From JAHJQQ01 sp963737555 (GTDB lineage: Bacteria; Pseudomonadota; Gammaproteobacteria; Thiohalobacterales; Thiohalobacteraceae), in NCBI GenBank assembly GCA_963737555.1, contig CAVTTB010000007.1, forward strand, positions 124,001 to 188,000: DNA of 64,000 bases, read 5' to 3'. The position numbers and the translations under genes are program-made. Position 1 is the first letter of the stretch. The number at the start of each line of letters is the position of its first letter. Shown here one piece after another: positions 45,241-54,289 of this stretch. The notes below the pieces were generated by a model that was not told the DNA's origin, made no database searches, and was given only the letters and a program-made list of their open reading frames with translations.

Positions 45241-45900
45241 ATGAAACCTGCGCCGTGGAGTAAATTCTTCCCCGACTCGCAACGCGATGCCGAACTCGAC
45301 GCTATCTTCGCACAGGCAAACTGTCTGAACCTGCCCGCGGGTATGCGCGTATTCGCGCCGGAATCGCCCTGCCAGGATTATTTATTGGTTGCAGAAGGCA
45401 GCGTGCGCGTACAACTACTGACCGCGAGCGGTCGCGAAGTCGTGCTCTACCATGTCGGCGCGGGAGAATCCTGCGTGCTGACGACCGCCTGTCTGCTGGG
45501 TGCGGCACGCTATCCTGCCGAGGGCATCACCGATACGGACGTGACGGCGATTGCGTTATCAGCCAAACATTTCAATCAAGGCTTAGACAGCTCATCGGCC
45601 TTTCGCCGTTACGTTTTCGGTAATCTGGGCCAGCGCCTTGCCGAGGTGATCGCGCGCATGGAGGAAATCTCCTTCGCACCGATCGATGCGCGCCTGGCCA
45701 GCGCCTTGCTGCGGCTCGGCAATGCACAGGGAGACATTGACCTTACGCACCAGGCGCTGGCCGTCGAATTAGGCTCTGCGCGTGAAGTCGTCTCCCGGCA
45801 TCTGAAACGGTTTGCTGAAAATGGCTGGGTACAACTCGGCCGTGGTAGCATCGAGATAACGGACCGAGCGGCGCTCTCCGCTCTGGCGAAACGTGATTGA
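45241..45900 (+). CDS. Crp/Fnr-family transcriptional regulator
   Basis: 219 aa. N-terminal cyclic-nucleotide-type domain (LLVAEGSVRVQLLTASGREVVLYHVGAGESCVLTTACLLG) and C-terminal HTH (LTHQALAVELGSAREVVSRHLKRFAENGWVQLGRGSIEITD). No FNR-type N-terminal Cys cluster, so oxygen sensing by iron-sulfur is unlikely; the ligand is unknown. Followed by a DUF2892 gene; such Crp plus DUF2892 pairs are common in proteobacteria near sulfide/rhodanese genes (family knowledge). Confidence 0.92.
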   Translation: MKPAPWSKFFPDSQRDAELDAIFAQANCLNLPAGMRVFAPESPCQDYLLVAEGSVRVQLLTASGREVVLYHVGAGESCVLTTACLLGAARYPAEGITDTDVTAIALSAKHFNQGLDSSSAFRRYVFGNLGQRLAEVIARMEEISFAPIDARLASALLRLGNAQGDIDLTHQALAVELGSAREVVSRHLKRFAENGWVQLGRGSIEITDRAALSALAKRD

Positions 45901-45978
45901 TGGTGACCGAGTTACTGAATCGGAATGACAACGCGCGCATCATGCCTCGAGTCTTGATAAACACTGGGAGCAGCGAAT

Positions 45979-46167
45979 ATGAATAGAAATGTCGGCGGAA
46001 TCGATCGTGTCCTGCGTATCTGTGTGGGTCTGGCACTCATCAGCCTGGTCTTTATCGGACCGCAGACGCCGTGGGGTTGGGTGGGCATAGTGCCGCTGGC
46101 GACAGGCCTGCTGGGTTGGTGTCCTGCTTACCTGCCGTTCGGCATCAAGACCTGCAAAACCCACTGA
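45979..46167 (+). CDS. DUF2892-family small membrane protein
   Basis: 62 aa, two hydrophobic segments: MNRNVGGIDRVLRICVGLALISLVF and VGIVPLATGLLGWCPAYLPFG, with the conserved CPAY and the tail KTCKTH. DUF2892 is the membrane part of YgaP-like rhodaneses; here stand-alone, 78 nt behind the Crp/Fnr gene and probably its target. Confidence 0.92.
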   Translation: MNRNVGGIDRVLRICVGLALISLVFIGPQTPWGWVGIVPLATGLLGWCPAYLPFGIKTCKTH

Positions 46168-46209
46168 GCGTCAAGCGGGGCGGCCTAGCGTCGCCCCAAC
46201 TTATTATCC

Positions 46210-46542
46210 TCACGCGTAGACCAAATCGACATGGGATTCGTCGCCATCGTCTTCGATGCGAATGATGTCGAGATCCGGCATATGCTGCGCAAGATAACGA
46301 CATAGCATGACGATACTGCGGCTGTCGTTGATACCCAGCGCGTCCAACAACTGGCCAATCACGAATTGATTGCGCTGTGTCTGGCTGGGACTGAGGATAC
46401 GCTCACCGTTAAGACTGATGCCTCGATCCATGTCCGCATCCATGCGCTGCACATAGGCGAACTGCATACGCTCCAGCGCGGCCCGTTTATCGAATTCATG
46501 GGACAGTATCCCGTTGCGATAAATCGCCAATTGCTCAGCCAT
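46210..46542 (-). CDS. Conserved hypothetical protein, paralogue of next gene
   Basis: 110 aa. MQFAYVQRMDADMDRGISLNGERILSPSQTQRNQFVIGQLLDALG and MLCRYLAQHMPDLDIIRIED align with the upstream gene (46549-46935): both have a (Y)..R.D..MD.GI.L.G..I..P...QR.QF...QL..A and a (C)..YLA...PDL..(I/V)R. No known family. Six nt separate the two genes. Function unknown. Confidence 0.8.
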   Translation of the reverse strand: MAEQLAIYRNGILSHEFDKRAALERMQFAYVQRMDADMDRGISLNGERILSPSQTQRNQFVIGQLLDALGINDSRSIVMLCRYLAQHMPDLDIIRIEDDGDESHVDLVYA

Positions 46543-46548
46543 GCGTGA

Positions 46549-46935
46549 TCACTCCACGGCCGGCGGACGCATGAATTCGACTTTGACTTCCTTGCTAAAG
46601 GCCTTGTCGAACACGAGATCGAATGACAGCAAGCCGGCACGGGTGGAGGCCCGCACCTGCTTGAGATCGGGGATGCGGTTGGCCAGATAGGCACAGGTCA
46701 CGGCAGCCTGCGCTTCATTACCGGCCTGGACGGCCTGCACTAATTGCACGGCGATGAACTGTGCCCTCTGTAGGGCATCCGGGTGTTGGATGTACAGACC
46801 TGCGAGTTCAATGCCGGCATCCATTTTTTGATCGAGCCGGTCCAAATAGTCTTGCTGCGCCGGCACCAACGCCGTTGCACGGACATACTCCAACTGCGAC
46901 ACACCATCCAATACGACCACCAAATACTCAGACAT
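46549..46935 (-). CDS. Conserved hypothetical protein, paralogue of previous gene
   Basis: 128 aa. DYLDRLDQKMDAGIELAGLYIQHPDALQRAQFIAVQLVQAV and CAYLANRIPDLKQVRA show the shared pattern with the gene at 46210-46542. It is longer at the C-terminus (GLLSFDLVFDKAFSKEVKVEFMRPP). ATG at 46935 chosen; a GTG at 46941 is an alternative. First gene of the two-gene operon. Sequence divergence suggests an old duplication. Confidence 0.8.
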   Translation of the reverse strand: MSEYLVVVLDGVSQLEYVRATALVPAQQDYLDRLDQKMDAGIELAGLYIQHPDALQRAQFIAVQLVQAVQAGNEAQAAVTCAYLANRIPDLKQVRASTRAGLLSFDLVFDKAFSKEVKVEFMRPPAVE

Positions 46936-47052
46936 AGTCACTCACTCGGCTTACACCATCGGAAAAAGCGAGCGGATTGTACCTGCGCGCCACCCACCGA
47001 CCGCAACCCTGCGTAATGTGCTGGTAAGATAGGCGCCGCGAAGGAGACCAAC

Positions 47053-47247
47053 ATGCCCGATCCGATCCGGTCCGAAATACGCTGCCTGTATTGTGGCCAA
47101 ATGTATTCAGCCGAGGCCCCGTCCTGCCCGCATTGCCATGCGCCGACGCATACCCGGCCGCGTGCTACGCGGCTGCGGCAATTTCGCTGGTTCGTGGCAC
47201 TGCTGGCGGTGCTGTGTGCGATCTTGATCCTGTGGCTGCCGCGATGA
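47053..47247 (+). CDS. Small zinc-ribbon membrane protein
   Basis: 64 aa. N-terminal zinc ribbon CLYCGQMYSAEAPSCPHC, then a basic stretch and one transmembrane helix at the C-terminus (WFVALLAVLCAILILWL). Probably a tail-anchored protein with its zinc ribbon in the cytosol. AAGGAG ribosome-binding site at good spacing. No assigned function. Confidence 0.8.
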   Translation: MPDPIRSEIRCLYCGQMYSAEAPSCPHCHAPTHTRPRATRLRQFRWFVALLAVLCAILILWLPR

Positions 47248-47258
47248 TGCGGCATGGA

Positions 47259-48347
47259 TCAACCGCGTTGCAGGAGGTCGCGTAGATCGATCACGGCGGT
47301 ATTGGCGCGGGCGATGTAATTGGCCATGCTCAGCGAATAATTGGCGAACAAACCAAAACCGCCGCCATTGAGAATCACCGGACTGACCGTCGCCTGCTGC
47401 GTTGCTTCCAACTCACGAATGATCTGGCGTAGCGAAATGATGGCGTTTTTCTTCACCAGGATATCTTCGAAATCCACTTCGATGGCGTTGAGGATATGCA
47501 GCAAGGCCCAGGCGGCGCCGCGCGCCTCGTAGAACACATCATCGAGTTCACGCCACGGCGTTTTGACCACCACTGCGCCGGCACTGCGGGTCGCTTGACG
47601 CGCCGCAGCATCACCTGCCAGATCAGTATTCACCCGCACCTGACCTACGCTGGCGCTCAGACGTTGCGACAGACTGCCGAGGCGCTTCTCGACGATTTGC
47701 AGATACTGCGCGAGATTGTCCGCCCGCGCATAAAACTGCGCGTTCTGTTGTTTGTCGTCGGCCAAACGCACGGCATAACGCCCCAACGCCTCGATACCGG
47801 CGCGGTACTCACTCTCGGTCGCCGGCAGAATCCAGGAATCGTTCTGAAAATTGAATTGCGGCTCGGCCTGCGCGAGATCGACATCCTCTGTCGATTGCGA
47901 TTGCGAACGTGACAAGTGGTTGCGCAGCCCACCGGCGCCATCGCGGAGCATGACCAGCGCGCCGAACTCCCAATTAGGAATGTTGTCGAGCCACACACCC
48001 GGCGGCGCCAGATCGTTGGAGAGATAACCGCCGCGCTTGTCGAGCAGCGTCTCGCCGATGTGCATGAGCGTGCTGGTGAAGGTATAACCGGTGACGGGCC
48101 GCTGCTGGTCGGACTGCCCCGCGCGTTCCTGCGCGACCTGACGCACATCGAAGGCCTCAGGCTCGGCGCTCCAGTACCATCCCAGTACACCTAACACCAC
48201 GAGCAGCGTCAGCGATAACAGGGCGCCACTCCATAACATCCCCCGCTCTTTGAGCGTGGTCGGATGGTAAAGACCACCCAACCAGCGCCACCACCGCGTC
48301 AGGGCATCCAACATCCGGCTGATCCAGTCTGTGAGTACGTCGATCAC
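47259..48347 (-). CDS. DUF2333-family membrane protein
   Basis: 362 aa. One N-terminal transmembrane helix (MLWSGALLSLTLLVVLGVLGWYW), then a long periplasmic helical domain: TGYTFTSTLMHIGETLLDKRGGYLSNDLAPPGVWLDNIPNWEFGALVMLRD is the DUF2333 signature. C-terminus FANYSLSMANYIARANTAVIDLRDLL. Function unknown; family is confined to gammaproteobacteria as I recall. Intact. Confidence 0.92.
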   Translation of the reverse strand: MIDVLTDWISRMLDALTRWWRWLGGLYHPTTLKERGMLWSGALLSLTLLVVLGVLGWYWSAEPEAFDVRQVAQERAGQSDQQRPVTGYTFTSTLMHIGETLLDKRGGYLSNDLAPPGVWLDNIPNWEFGALVMLRDGAGGLRNHLSRSQSQSTEDVDLAQAEPQFNFQNDSWILPATESEYRAGIEALGRYAVRLADDKQQNAQFYARADNLAQYLQIVEKRLGSLSQRLSASVGQVRVNTDLAGDAAARQATRSAGAVVVKTPWRELDDVFYEARGAAWALLHILNAIEVDFEDILVKKNAIISLRQIIRELEATQQATVSPVILNGGGFGLFANYSLSMANYIARANTAVIDLRDLLQRG

Positions 48348-48784
48348 CTATCTCATCCTTTTCCGCAGGCAGAAAGTCCGCTGTAACATACCATTCCCAG
48401 GCTCGAAAACTCATCCAGAACCCTAGAACCGTGCCATAGCAAAATGCTTACAACAGAATCAGTATTTCTCGGCAGTTAACAATTGTAACGATCCACGCCC
48501 AGTTTGCACTATAAGGAGGCGGCGCGGCCCCAAGAGTCTAGCCAGATCCTCACATTCAACGCATTGAAATTATAGTCCTTACTCTAGCAACCTGCTGTCC
48601 TGCCGCATTTCGCGTCATCCCCAACAGCGTGTCCCCGCCACCAAATACAGGGGGTTTCAGACAGCGCGCACCGTCATTGGCGAATTCCTTAGGGCATGGA
48701 GTATTGCTAATATTACCTCCGTGATGAAACCCGGCTTTTGCTCTTTCAGCAGGACAATCGGGCCGGCATAACAATCAAACCAGA
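48348..48784. other. Intergenic region, AT-richer
   Basis: About 440 bases between divergent genes. Contains runs such as CAGTTAACAATTGTAACG near 48470. A short minus-strand frame at 48556-48774 has no RBS and no domain pattern. Promoters for the SARP-like gene and for DUF2333 presumably lie here. Confidence 0.45.
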
Positions 48785-49666
48785 ATGACCGCCACACCGG
48801 ACGCTTTAGTTATGGGCATTAATTTCCAAGGACTCAATCTTCACCCGCTCGATCAACTCGGCAGTTGGACCGACTTGCAGTCGGAACACGGCGACGGGCA
48901 ACCCATTCGTATTCACACACTCGGGCGTTTTAGCGTTCAATCAGATCGCCATCCCATTACACGCTCACAGTCGCGCCATCAGCGACCCTTCGAACTATTG
49001 CAGGCGTTGATTGCCCTTGGCGGACGTGAAGTACATGAAGAAATTCTGTGTCAGGCACTTTGGCCTGATGCAGAGGGTGATAACGACCGCAATGCGTTCG
49101 ATGTCACGTTACACAGATTGCGGCGCATTTTCGACGTTGAGAACTTGCTTATCATCCGTAACCGCCGCCTCACACTAAATAGCAGTCTCGCATGGGTGGA
49201 TGTCTGGGAGTTTGAACAAATCGTAAATTATTGCGAACGATTGCTGATACACGCAAAAGAACCTGCAGTACTCCAACAGCTGGAAATGTGCGGCGAGCGC
49301 CTGCTGAATCTCTACCAGGGATCGTTCCTGGAACGTGAACCCACTCGCGCTTGGGCGCTCACTCTCCGCGAGCGTTTACGCAGCAAACTGCTGCGTCACA
49401 TGCTGGATACCGGGCAACTCTTCGAATCCGCAAAGGAATGGGACGGGGCTATCCGTTTATACCGCAAAGGTCTGGAAATCGAACCGCTCGCGGAATTGTT
49501 ATATCAACGACTGATGATCTGCTTCAGAGAGTCCGGCCAAATTGCTCAGGCATTGGCGACATTTCATCAATGCAAAAATGTCCTGAATGAGTACTTCCAA
49601 ATTGCACCCTCCAGGAAAACTCTGGACTTGTCCCAGTCTTTAATAAAACCTGCCCATCGGCACTAG
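48785..49666 (+). CDS. SARP/BTAD-family transcriptional regulator
   Basis: 293 aa. After a short N-terminus comes an OmpR-like winged helix typical of SARP: IRIHTLGRFSVQSD, SRHQRPFELLQALIALGGREVHEEILCQALWPDAEGDNDRNAFDVTLHRLRRIF. The BTAD region follows (ERLLNLYQGSFLERE, then LDTGQLFESAKEWDGAIRLYRKGLEIEPLAELLYQRLMICFRESGQIAQALATFHQCKNVL). SARP regulators are best known from actinomycetes; proteobacterial ones exist, generally uncharacterised. Stand-alone, promoter and target unknown. Confidence 0.88.
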   Translation: MTATPDALVMGINFQGLNLHPLDQLGSWTDLQSEHGDGQPIRIHTLGRFSVQSDRHPITRSQSRHQRPFELLQALIALGGREVHEEILCQALWPDAEGDNDRNAFDVTLHRLRRIFDVENLLIIRNRRLTLNSSLAWVDVWEFEQIVNYCERLLIHAKEPAVLQQLEMCGERLLNLYQGSFLEREPTRAWALTLRERLRSKLLRHMLDTGQLFESAKEWDGAIRLYRKGLEIEPLAELLYQRLMICFRESGQIAQALATFHQCKNVLNEYFQIAPSRKTLDLSQSLIKPAHRH

Positions 49667-49872
49667 ACACAACCCTCTCAGATTTTTTCTTTTAGCTCCA
49701 GCCTTTACTGTCGCAGTCTGCCGCCGAATCGACATTCCTATCCTGCGCACCCCGTGCGTTCAAGCGCGCGGGATGCTCCGCAGGAAATCTTCGGCTGCTC
49801 GTTTTGGTTCTGGATTGGCTGAGTGAATTCGGCTGCCTGCCCAACCGGACAGGCAGCCCACCGAATTCAGCA
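49667..49872. other. Intergenic region with terminator hairpin
   Basis: About 205 bases between convergent genes; the long hairpin at 49825-49868 is its main feature. Confidence 0.4.
49825..49868. terminator. Long hairpin GAATTCGGCTGCCTG / CAGGCAGCC-CA-CCGAATTC
   Basis: Near-perfect stem of about 15 bp with a two-base bulge and a CCCAACCGGA loop; no T-run. It lies between the convergent SARP-like gene and the small gene at 49873, and may end both transcripts. Confidence 0.6.
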
Positions 49873-50052
49873 TTAATGACTGTCGTCGGAAAAGACGTCG
49901 TACAAATGCTGCTTCAGTATTTGCGCCTCTCGGCGTTCTTCGAGGCGGCGCCGCGCCAGGGCCTGACGCAGGGCATTGTCCGCGCCACGGCCTTTGGCCG
50001 ACCCCTTGCCCATATCGCGGGCAAACGCGGTGGTACGTCTGAATGGACTCAT
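49873..50052 (-). CDS. Small basic hypothetical protein, 59 aa
   Basis: Start MSPFRRTTAFARDMGKGSAKG at 50052. GADNALRQALARRRLEERREAQILKQHLYDVFSDDSH is a helical, charged element seen in small proteobacterial proteins of unknown role (PA3496-like, from memory). Disordered N-terminus. Divergent from the alpha/beta hydrolase. Confidence 0.65.
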   Translation of the reverse strand: MSPFRRTTAFARDMGKGSAKGRGADNALRQALARRRLEERREAQILKQHLYDVFSDDSH

Positions 50053-50190
50053 GCGACCCCCTACTCTCACAGAACGATTACACTGACCAGATTGCCGATA
50101 TGACTTGGCAACCACGTAAGATCATCGACCTTGGCGACAGGGCCCTTTAGTGTTGTCTGTGATCGAGCACACATTTCCGGCGCAACGCTT

Positions 50191-51042
50191 ATGCCCAACC
50201 CCATTCCATCCGATCTATCACTGCGATTGATGCGCACCGGGTTCAGGCATCTGGGGGCTTATTTCCCCCAATTCGGCGGCTATTGGGCCTGCCGGCTCTG
50301 GTTCGCCACCCAACGTTCCCCAAACCCCTCCCGGGAAACCCGCTGGCGTACCCACGCACAGGTGGACCGCATTACCTCTGCTGGCCGGCAACTGGCGCGT
50401 TATCAATGGGGCAAACCGGATGCGCCGGGGATTTTGCTGATTCACGGATGGAACGGCCGAGGATTGCAGCTGGGCGCCTTCGCCGAACCCTTGGTCAACA
50501 GCGGCCTGCGCGTCATTGCCTTCGACGCCCCTGGTCATGGCGACAGCCCCGGCTCCAGCACCCACATCTTCGACTATGCCCAAGCCATTCAGGATGTCGC
50601 TGGCGCGAGCGGAACGCTCAGTGGCGCCATCGCCCACTCGTTCGGTGTACCGGCTGTGGCGCGCGCACTGCGTCAGGGACTGCAGCTGCCACGGCTGATT
50701 ACGATTGCCGCACCCGCCGACGCCGAATTCCTGGTGCAGCGATTCGCCGATCATCTGCACATCCCCGCTAACGTCATCGACGCCATGCGCTCACGCATCG
50801 AGCAACGCTTTGGTATGGATATCTTTCAGCGCCTTTCGACGGAGCGCATGCTTACCGCGTTGGATATCCCGGGATTAATCATTCACGATCGCGATGATCG
50901 CGACATCCCCGCCACCCACGCACAACGCTTGCAGGATGCTTGGCAGAATGCACAACTCATTTATACGGAGGGCCTGGGACACAATCGCATCCTGCGCGAT
51001 CACGCGGTGATTGCCGCCGCTGTCGACTTTCTACGCCCTTGA
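50191..51042 (+). CDS. Alpha/beta hydrolase
   Basis: 283 aa. ILLIHGWNGRGLQLGAFAEPLVNSGLRVIAFDAPGHGDSPGSS gives the oxyanion-hole HGW and a conserved D-A-PGHGDS; nucleophile elbow AHSFGVP (Ser in HSFG); acid in IIHDRDDRDIP; His in GLGHNRIL. Typical serine hydrolase. The ATG at 50191 was chosen; the frame extends upstream without homology. Substrate unknown. Confidence 0.88.
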   Translation: MPNPIPSDLSLRLMRTGFRHLGAYFPQFGGYWACRLWFATQRSPNPSRETRWRTHAQVDRITSAGRQLARYQWGKPDAPGILLIHGWNGRGLQLGAFAEPLVNSGLRVIAFDAPGHGDSPGSSTHIFDYAQAIQDVAGASGTLSGAIAHSFGVPAVARALRQGLQLPRLITIAAPADAEFLVQRFADHLHIPANVIDAMRSRIEQRFGMDIFQRLSTERMLTALDIPGLIIHDRDDRDIPATHAQRLQDAWQNAQLIYTEGLGHNRILRDHAVIAAAVDFLRP

Positions 51043-51055
51043 CTCGACCCCACGC

Positions 51056-52599
51056 TCAAGCCACATCGCGCCCGCCTTGTTCCGGCAGCACCTGATTGCG
51101 CACCGCGCCCTGCGCCCGGCTCTCGACACTGAAGCCGGAGATCAGCCGGCAGGCCGGCTCGACATAACGTTTATCCAGGGTCATCGCGCGCTCAAGGATA
51201 GCCACGCCGCGTGCGTCACGGCATGACAGCAGAAACTTGCCTACACCAAAGTTGATGCGCGCATCGTCCGGATTCAACGCGAGGATTTTCTCGTAGGCCT
51301 CCCGGGCCTCCCGCTCGGCGCCGTAACGTTTCATCAAAGCGGCATAGTGCATCGCCTCCTCACCGAACAAACCAACCTGTTGGAGAGTTTCACGCAACTG
51401 CTCAAGCCGCCCGACCTGTTGCTGCGATTTGACGTGCCGCGCGGACCATTCCTGGTGATGTTCTTCCGCCCAACGCGCATCGCAGCGATCTATGATCCAC
51501 TGATAGCTCGCACCGAGCAGGTCCTGCGCCGCACTGATCTGATCCGATTGCCGATAGTCCACGGCGTTGTGGCCGATCTCCTGCAATCTCGCTTTCAAAC
51601 CCGCATCCTGGTCATCGCGCTTCCATTTGCCGACAAAAGCCTCACGCAGCCATACCTGGACCAGTTCGGTATCGACACGACGCCGAAAGATCATTTCCAG
51701 ATGACGGAACACCTTGAAGCTCGGTGTCGCTGAATGCTCGGCCGCCGCATACACCGTGGGCCAATAATGTGATTCCAGAAAACGCTGCATGACCACCTCA
51801 GCCGCCAGGGTCTGCGCCACCAGATCATCATCGGCAATTTCCATGGCATAGCGATCACGCCGCAACCGATGACCCGCATCCAGGCGTTGTGCGAACTGCG
51901 CTGAGCAGCGGCAGGTAAGCGCTCAGAAACACGCGATACAACAGTGCCGCGGGAGTCCGTCGATCGGCAACGGCCTGTTGATACTGGCGCCACGTATTCG
52001 CGAGTTGGCCCACCCAACCGGCGATGTCTGAACGTACCACCGATAAACCACCCAGCGCGGATGCCAGCAGACACTTGAACTGCTCTGCGGTCAGACATTG
52101 GAGCGCCGGCATGCCTGCCATCAACACATGACGAAATACCACGGGGTAGCCTGTGCGTGGAATGCGCTGCACTGTCACTTGAGACGAGTCTGTCAGATGG
52201 ATGTCGGTGATGGGTGGCGCCTGAAAGGTCGCGCGTAAATCTTCAACGGCATCAAACAGGGCCGGCACCTGCGCCTGCATCAACGGTTCACCACCGGGTT
52301 CGGCCACCCGCAAGCGCCACAACGACACACTCACGCTCGCGCACAGCGCAATCCACCCGAACGTGATCGCTTGTCCGGCGAGGGCCGCCTGTCCGCCGCT
52401 CAATGAGTGCGTCAACCGCTCGATAGCTCAATACGACCGTAGCGACGGGAAAAACCAACGGCACGGCATAGCCCAGCAAAACCAGGCCCATGCTGATACC
52501 TAACAACACCCCGGGATATTTCTCTAGCAGACGCTCGGATCTAGTCCACAACGGCGCCCAGCGGCCGGCAGGACGCACGGCCAACGCTTCTTCGTTCAT
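51056..52599 (-). CDS. M48-like membrane pseudoprotease with TPR-like tail, frameshifted
   Basis: N-terminal hydrophobic helices (VLLGISMGLVLLGYAVPLVFPVATVVLS, then WIALCASVSVSLWRL). The M48 core is recognisable: LTAEQFKCLLASALGGLSVVRSDIAGWVGQLANTW aligns with the family EQF..VLAHEFGHL..., but HEFGH is SALGG here (52047-52061), so no catalytic zinc site. A possible ExxxD remnant occurs in YAMEIADDDLVAQ. C-terminal: YGAEREAREAYEKILALNPDDARINFGVGKFLLSC, TPR-like. Two indels near 52400 and 51880 split the gene (~515 aa). Confidence 0.75.
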
Positions 52600-52821
52600 T
52601 TTCAAATGCCTCGATCAGCCTGTGCGCGCCCAACCGCACACAGCGACTTGCACGTGTTGTCGGCCGGCCGCGCCCAGACTGTGCGACCCGCATCACGAAC
52701 TGCAAAGGCAGTTATTTCATTGCCTTCCCATTTCCAAACCCGGTCACACTTCGGCACAATGCATCAAATACTTGCAACGGCCTGACCCTACGGATGGCCA
52801 TTCAATGGGATCCCAACGCCT

Positions 52822-54279
52822 ATGGACACCGATCAACATATCCATCTCGGCACCGGCGAGACAGCGCTGCATTTGCTCACGGCGATGGCCAACCGCCATG
52901 GCTTGATCGCCGGCGCTACCGGCACCGGCAAGACCGTCACCTTGCAGGTCCTGGCCGAAGGCTTCTCGCGTTGCGGTGTGCCGGTGTTTCTCGCCGATGT
53001 GAAAGGTGATCTGTCCGGTCTCAGTCAAGCCGGCGAAGCCAAACCGAAACTGCTGGAACGCGCGCAGACACTCGGCATGACGGACTACGCGCCGCGCGCC
53101 TGCCCGACGCTGTTCTGGGATCTGTTCGGCACACAAGGCCATCCGATCCGCACCACGGTGTCCGACATGGGTCCGTTGTTACTGGCCCGCTTGCTGGATC
53201 TCAACGACACTCAGGAAGGCATCCTCAATATCGCCTTCAAACTCGCCGACGACGAGGGTCTGCTGCTGCTCGATCTGAAAGATTTGCGCACTCTGCTGAC
53301 GCATCTGGCCGACAACGCTACGGAGATCAAGAGCCGCTACGGCAACATCAGCGGCGCGTCGGTCGGCGCCATCCAGCGCGCACTGCTGACGCTGGAGCAA
53401 CAAGGCGCGGCGCAATTTTTCGGCGAACCGGCACTGGCGCTCGACGATTTCATGCACACGGATTTTTCCGGCCAGGGCGTGATCAGCATCCTCGCCGCCG
53501 ACACACTCATGCAGACGCCAAAACTCTACGCGACCTTCCTGCTGTGGCTGCTGGCGGAACTGTTCGAGGAATTGCCCGAGGCCGGCGATCTGCCCAAGCC
53601 GAAACTGGTGTTCTTCTTCGACGAGGCGCACTTGCTGTTCAACGACGCACCCAAGGCGCTGGTGGAGCAAATCGAGCAAGTGGTACGACTGATCCGCTCC
53701 AAGGGCGTGGGCGTGTATTTCATCAGCCAGAATCCCTCGGACATCCCCGACAGCATTCTTGGCCAGCTCGGCAATCGCGTGCAGCACGCCTTGCGCGCCT
53801 TCACCCCGCGCGACCAGAAAGCGGTGCGCGCCGCCGCGCAGACACTGCGCGCCAATCCCGGCATCGATACCGAAACCGCCATCACCGAACTCGGCGTCGG
53901 CGAGGCCCTGGTGTCGCTGTTGGATGCCAAGGGCACGCCCGGCATCGTGCAGCGCGCGCTGATCTGTCCGCCGTGCTCGCGCATGGGTCCGATCACCGCC
54001 GCTGAACGCCAGCAAGTCCTGGAACGCAGTCCGTTGCGCGGAAAATATGACCAAACCATCGACCGCGAATCCGCCCACGAACGCCTGCAGGCACGCGCGC
54101 AGCAGGCCACCGCCGCGAATGCGCCTACCGACGAAACCCCGGCTCGCGAAAAATCCACCGGCCGCCAGCGTCAGGGCGTCGGTGAAGCCCTCGCCAAGAG
54201 CGTCGTCCGCTCCATGGGCAGTTCGTTAGGACGGCAGATTATTCGCGGCGTGCTCGGCGCATTATTCAAAGGTCGTTGA
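52822..54279 (+). CDS. HerA-like ATPase, DUF853 (YjgR) family
   Basis: 485 aa. Walker A GATGTGKTVTLQVLAEGF near residue 31, Walker B PKLVFFFDEAHLLFND, arginine region YFISQNPSDIPDSILGQLGNRVQHALRAF, C-terminal GALFKGR basic tail. HerA/YjgR-like motor ATPase; DNA translocation inferred from family. First gene of the operon with the two membrane proteins that follow (gap 10 nt, then ATGA overlap) and moeB. No NurA or nuclease partner is adjacent. Confidence 0.9.
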   Translation: MDTDQHIHLGTGETALHLLTAMANRHGLIAGATGTGKTVTLQVLAEGFSRCGVPVFLADVKGDLSGLSQAGEAKPKLLERAQTLGMTDYAPRACPTLFWDLFGTQGHPIRTTVSDMGPLLLARLLDLNDTQEGILNIAFKLADDEGLLLLDLKDLRTLLTHLADNATEIKSRYGNISGASVGAIQRALLTLEQQGAAQFFGEPALALDDFMHTDFSGQGVISILAADTLMQTPKLYATFLLWLLAELFEELPEAGDLPKPKLVFFFDEAHLLFNDAPKALVEQIEQVVRLIRSKGVGVYFISQNPSDIPDSILGQLGNRVQHALRAFTPRDQKAVRAAAQTLRANPGIDTETAITELGVGEALVSLLDAKGTPGIVQRALICPPCSRMGPITAAERQQVLERSPLRGKYDQTIDRESAHERLQARAQQATAANAPTDETPAREKSTGRQRQGVGEALAKSVVRSMGSSLGRQIIRGVLGALFKGR

Positions 54280-54289
54280 GTCATTCACG

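Noticed and set aside
48556..48774. Short minus-strand frame in the intergenic region before the SARP-like gene
   Set aside because: No start signal, no conserved pattern, likely chance.
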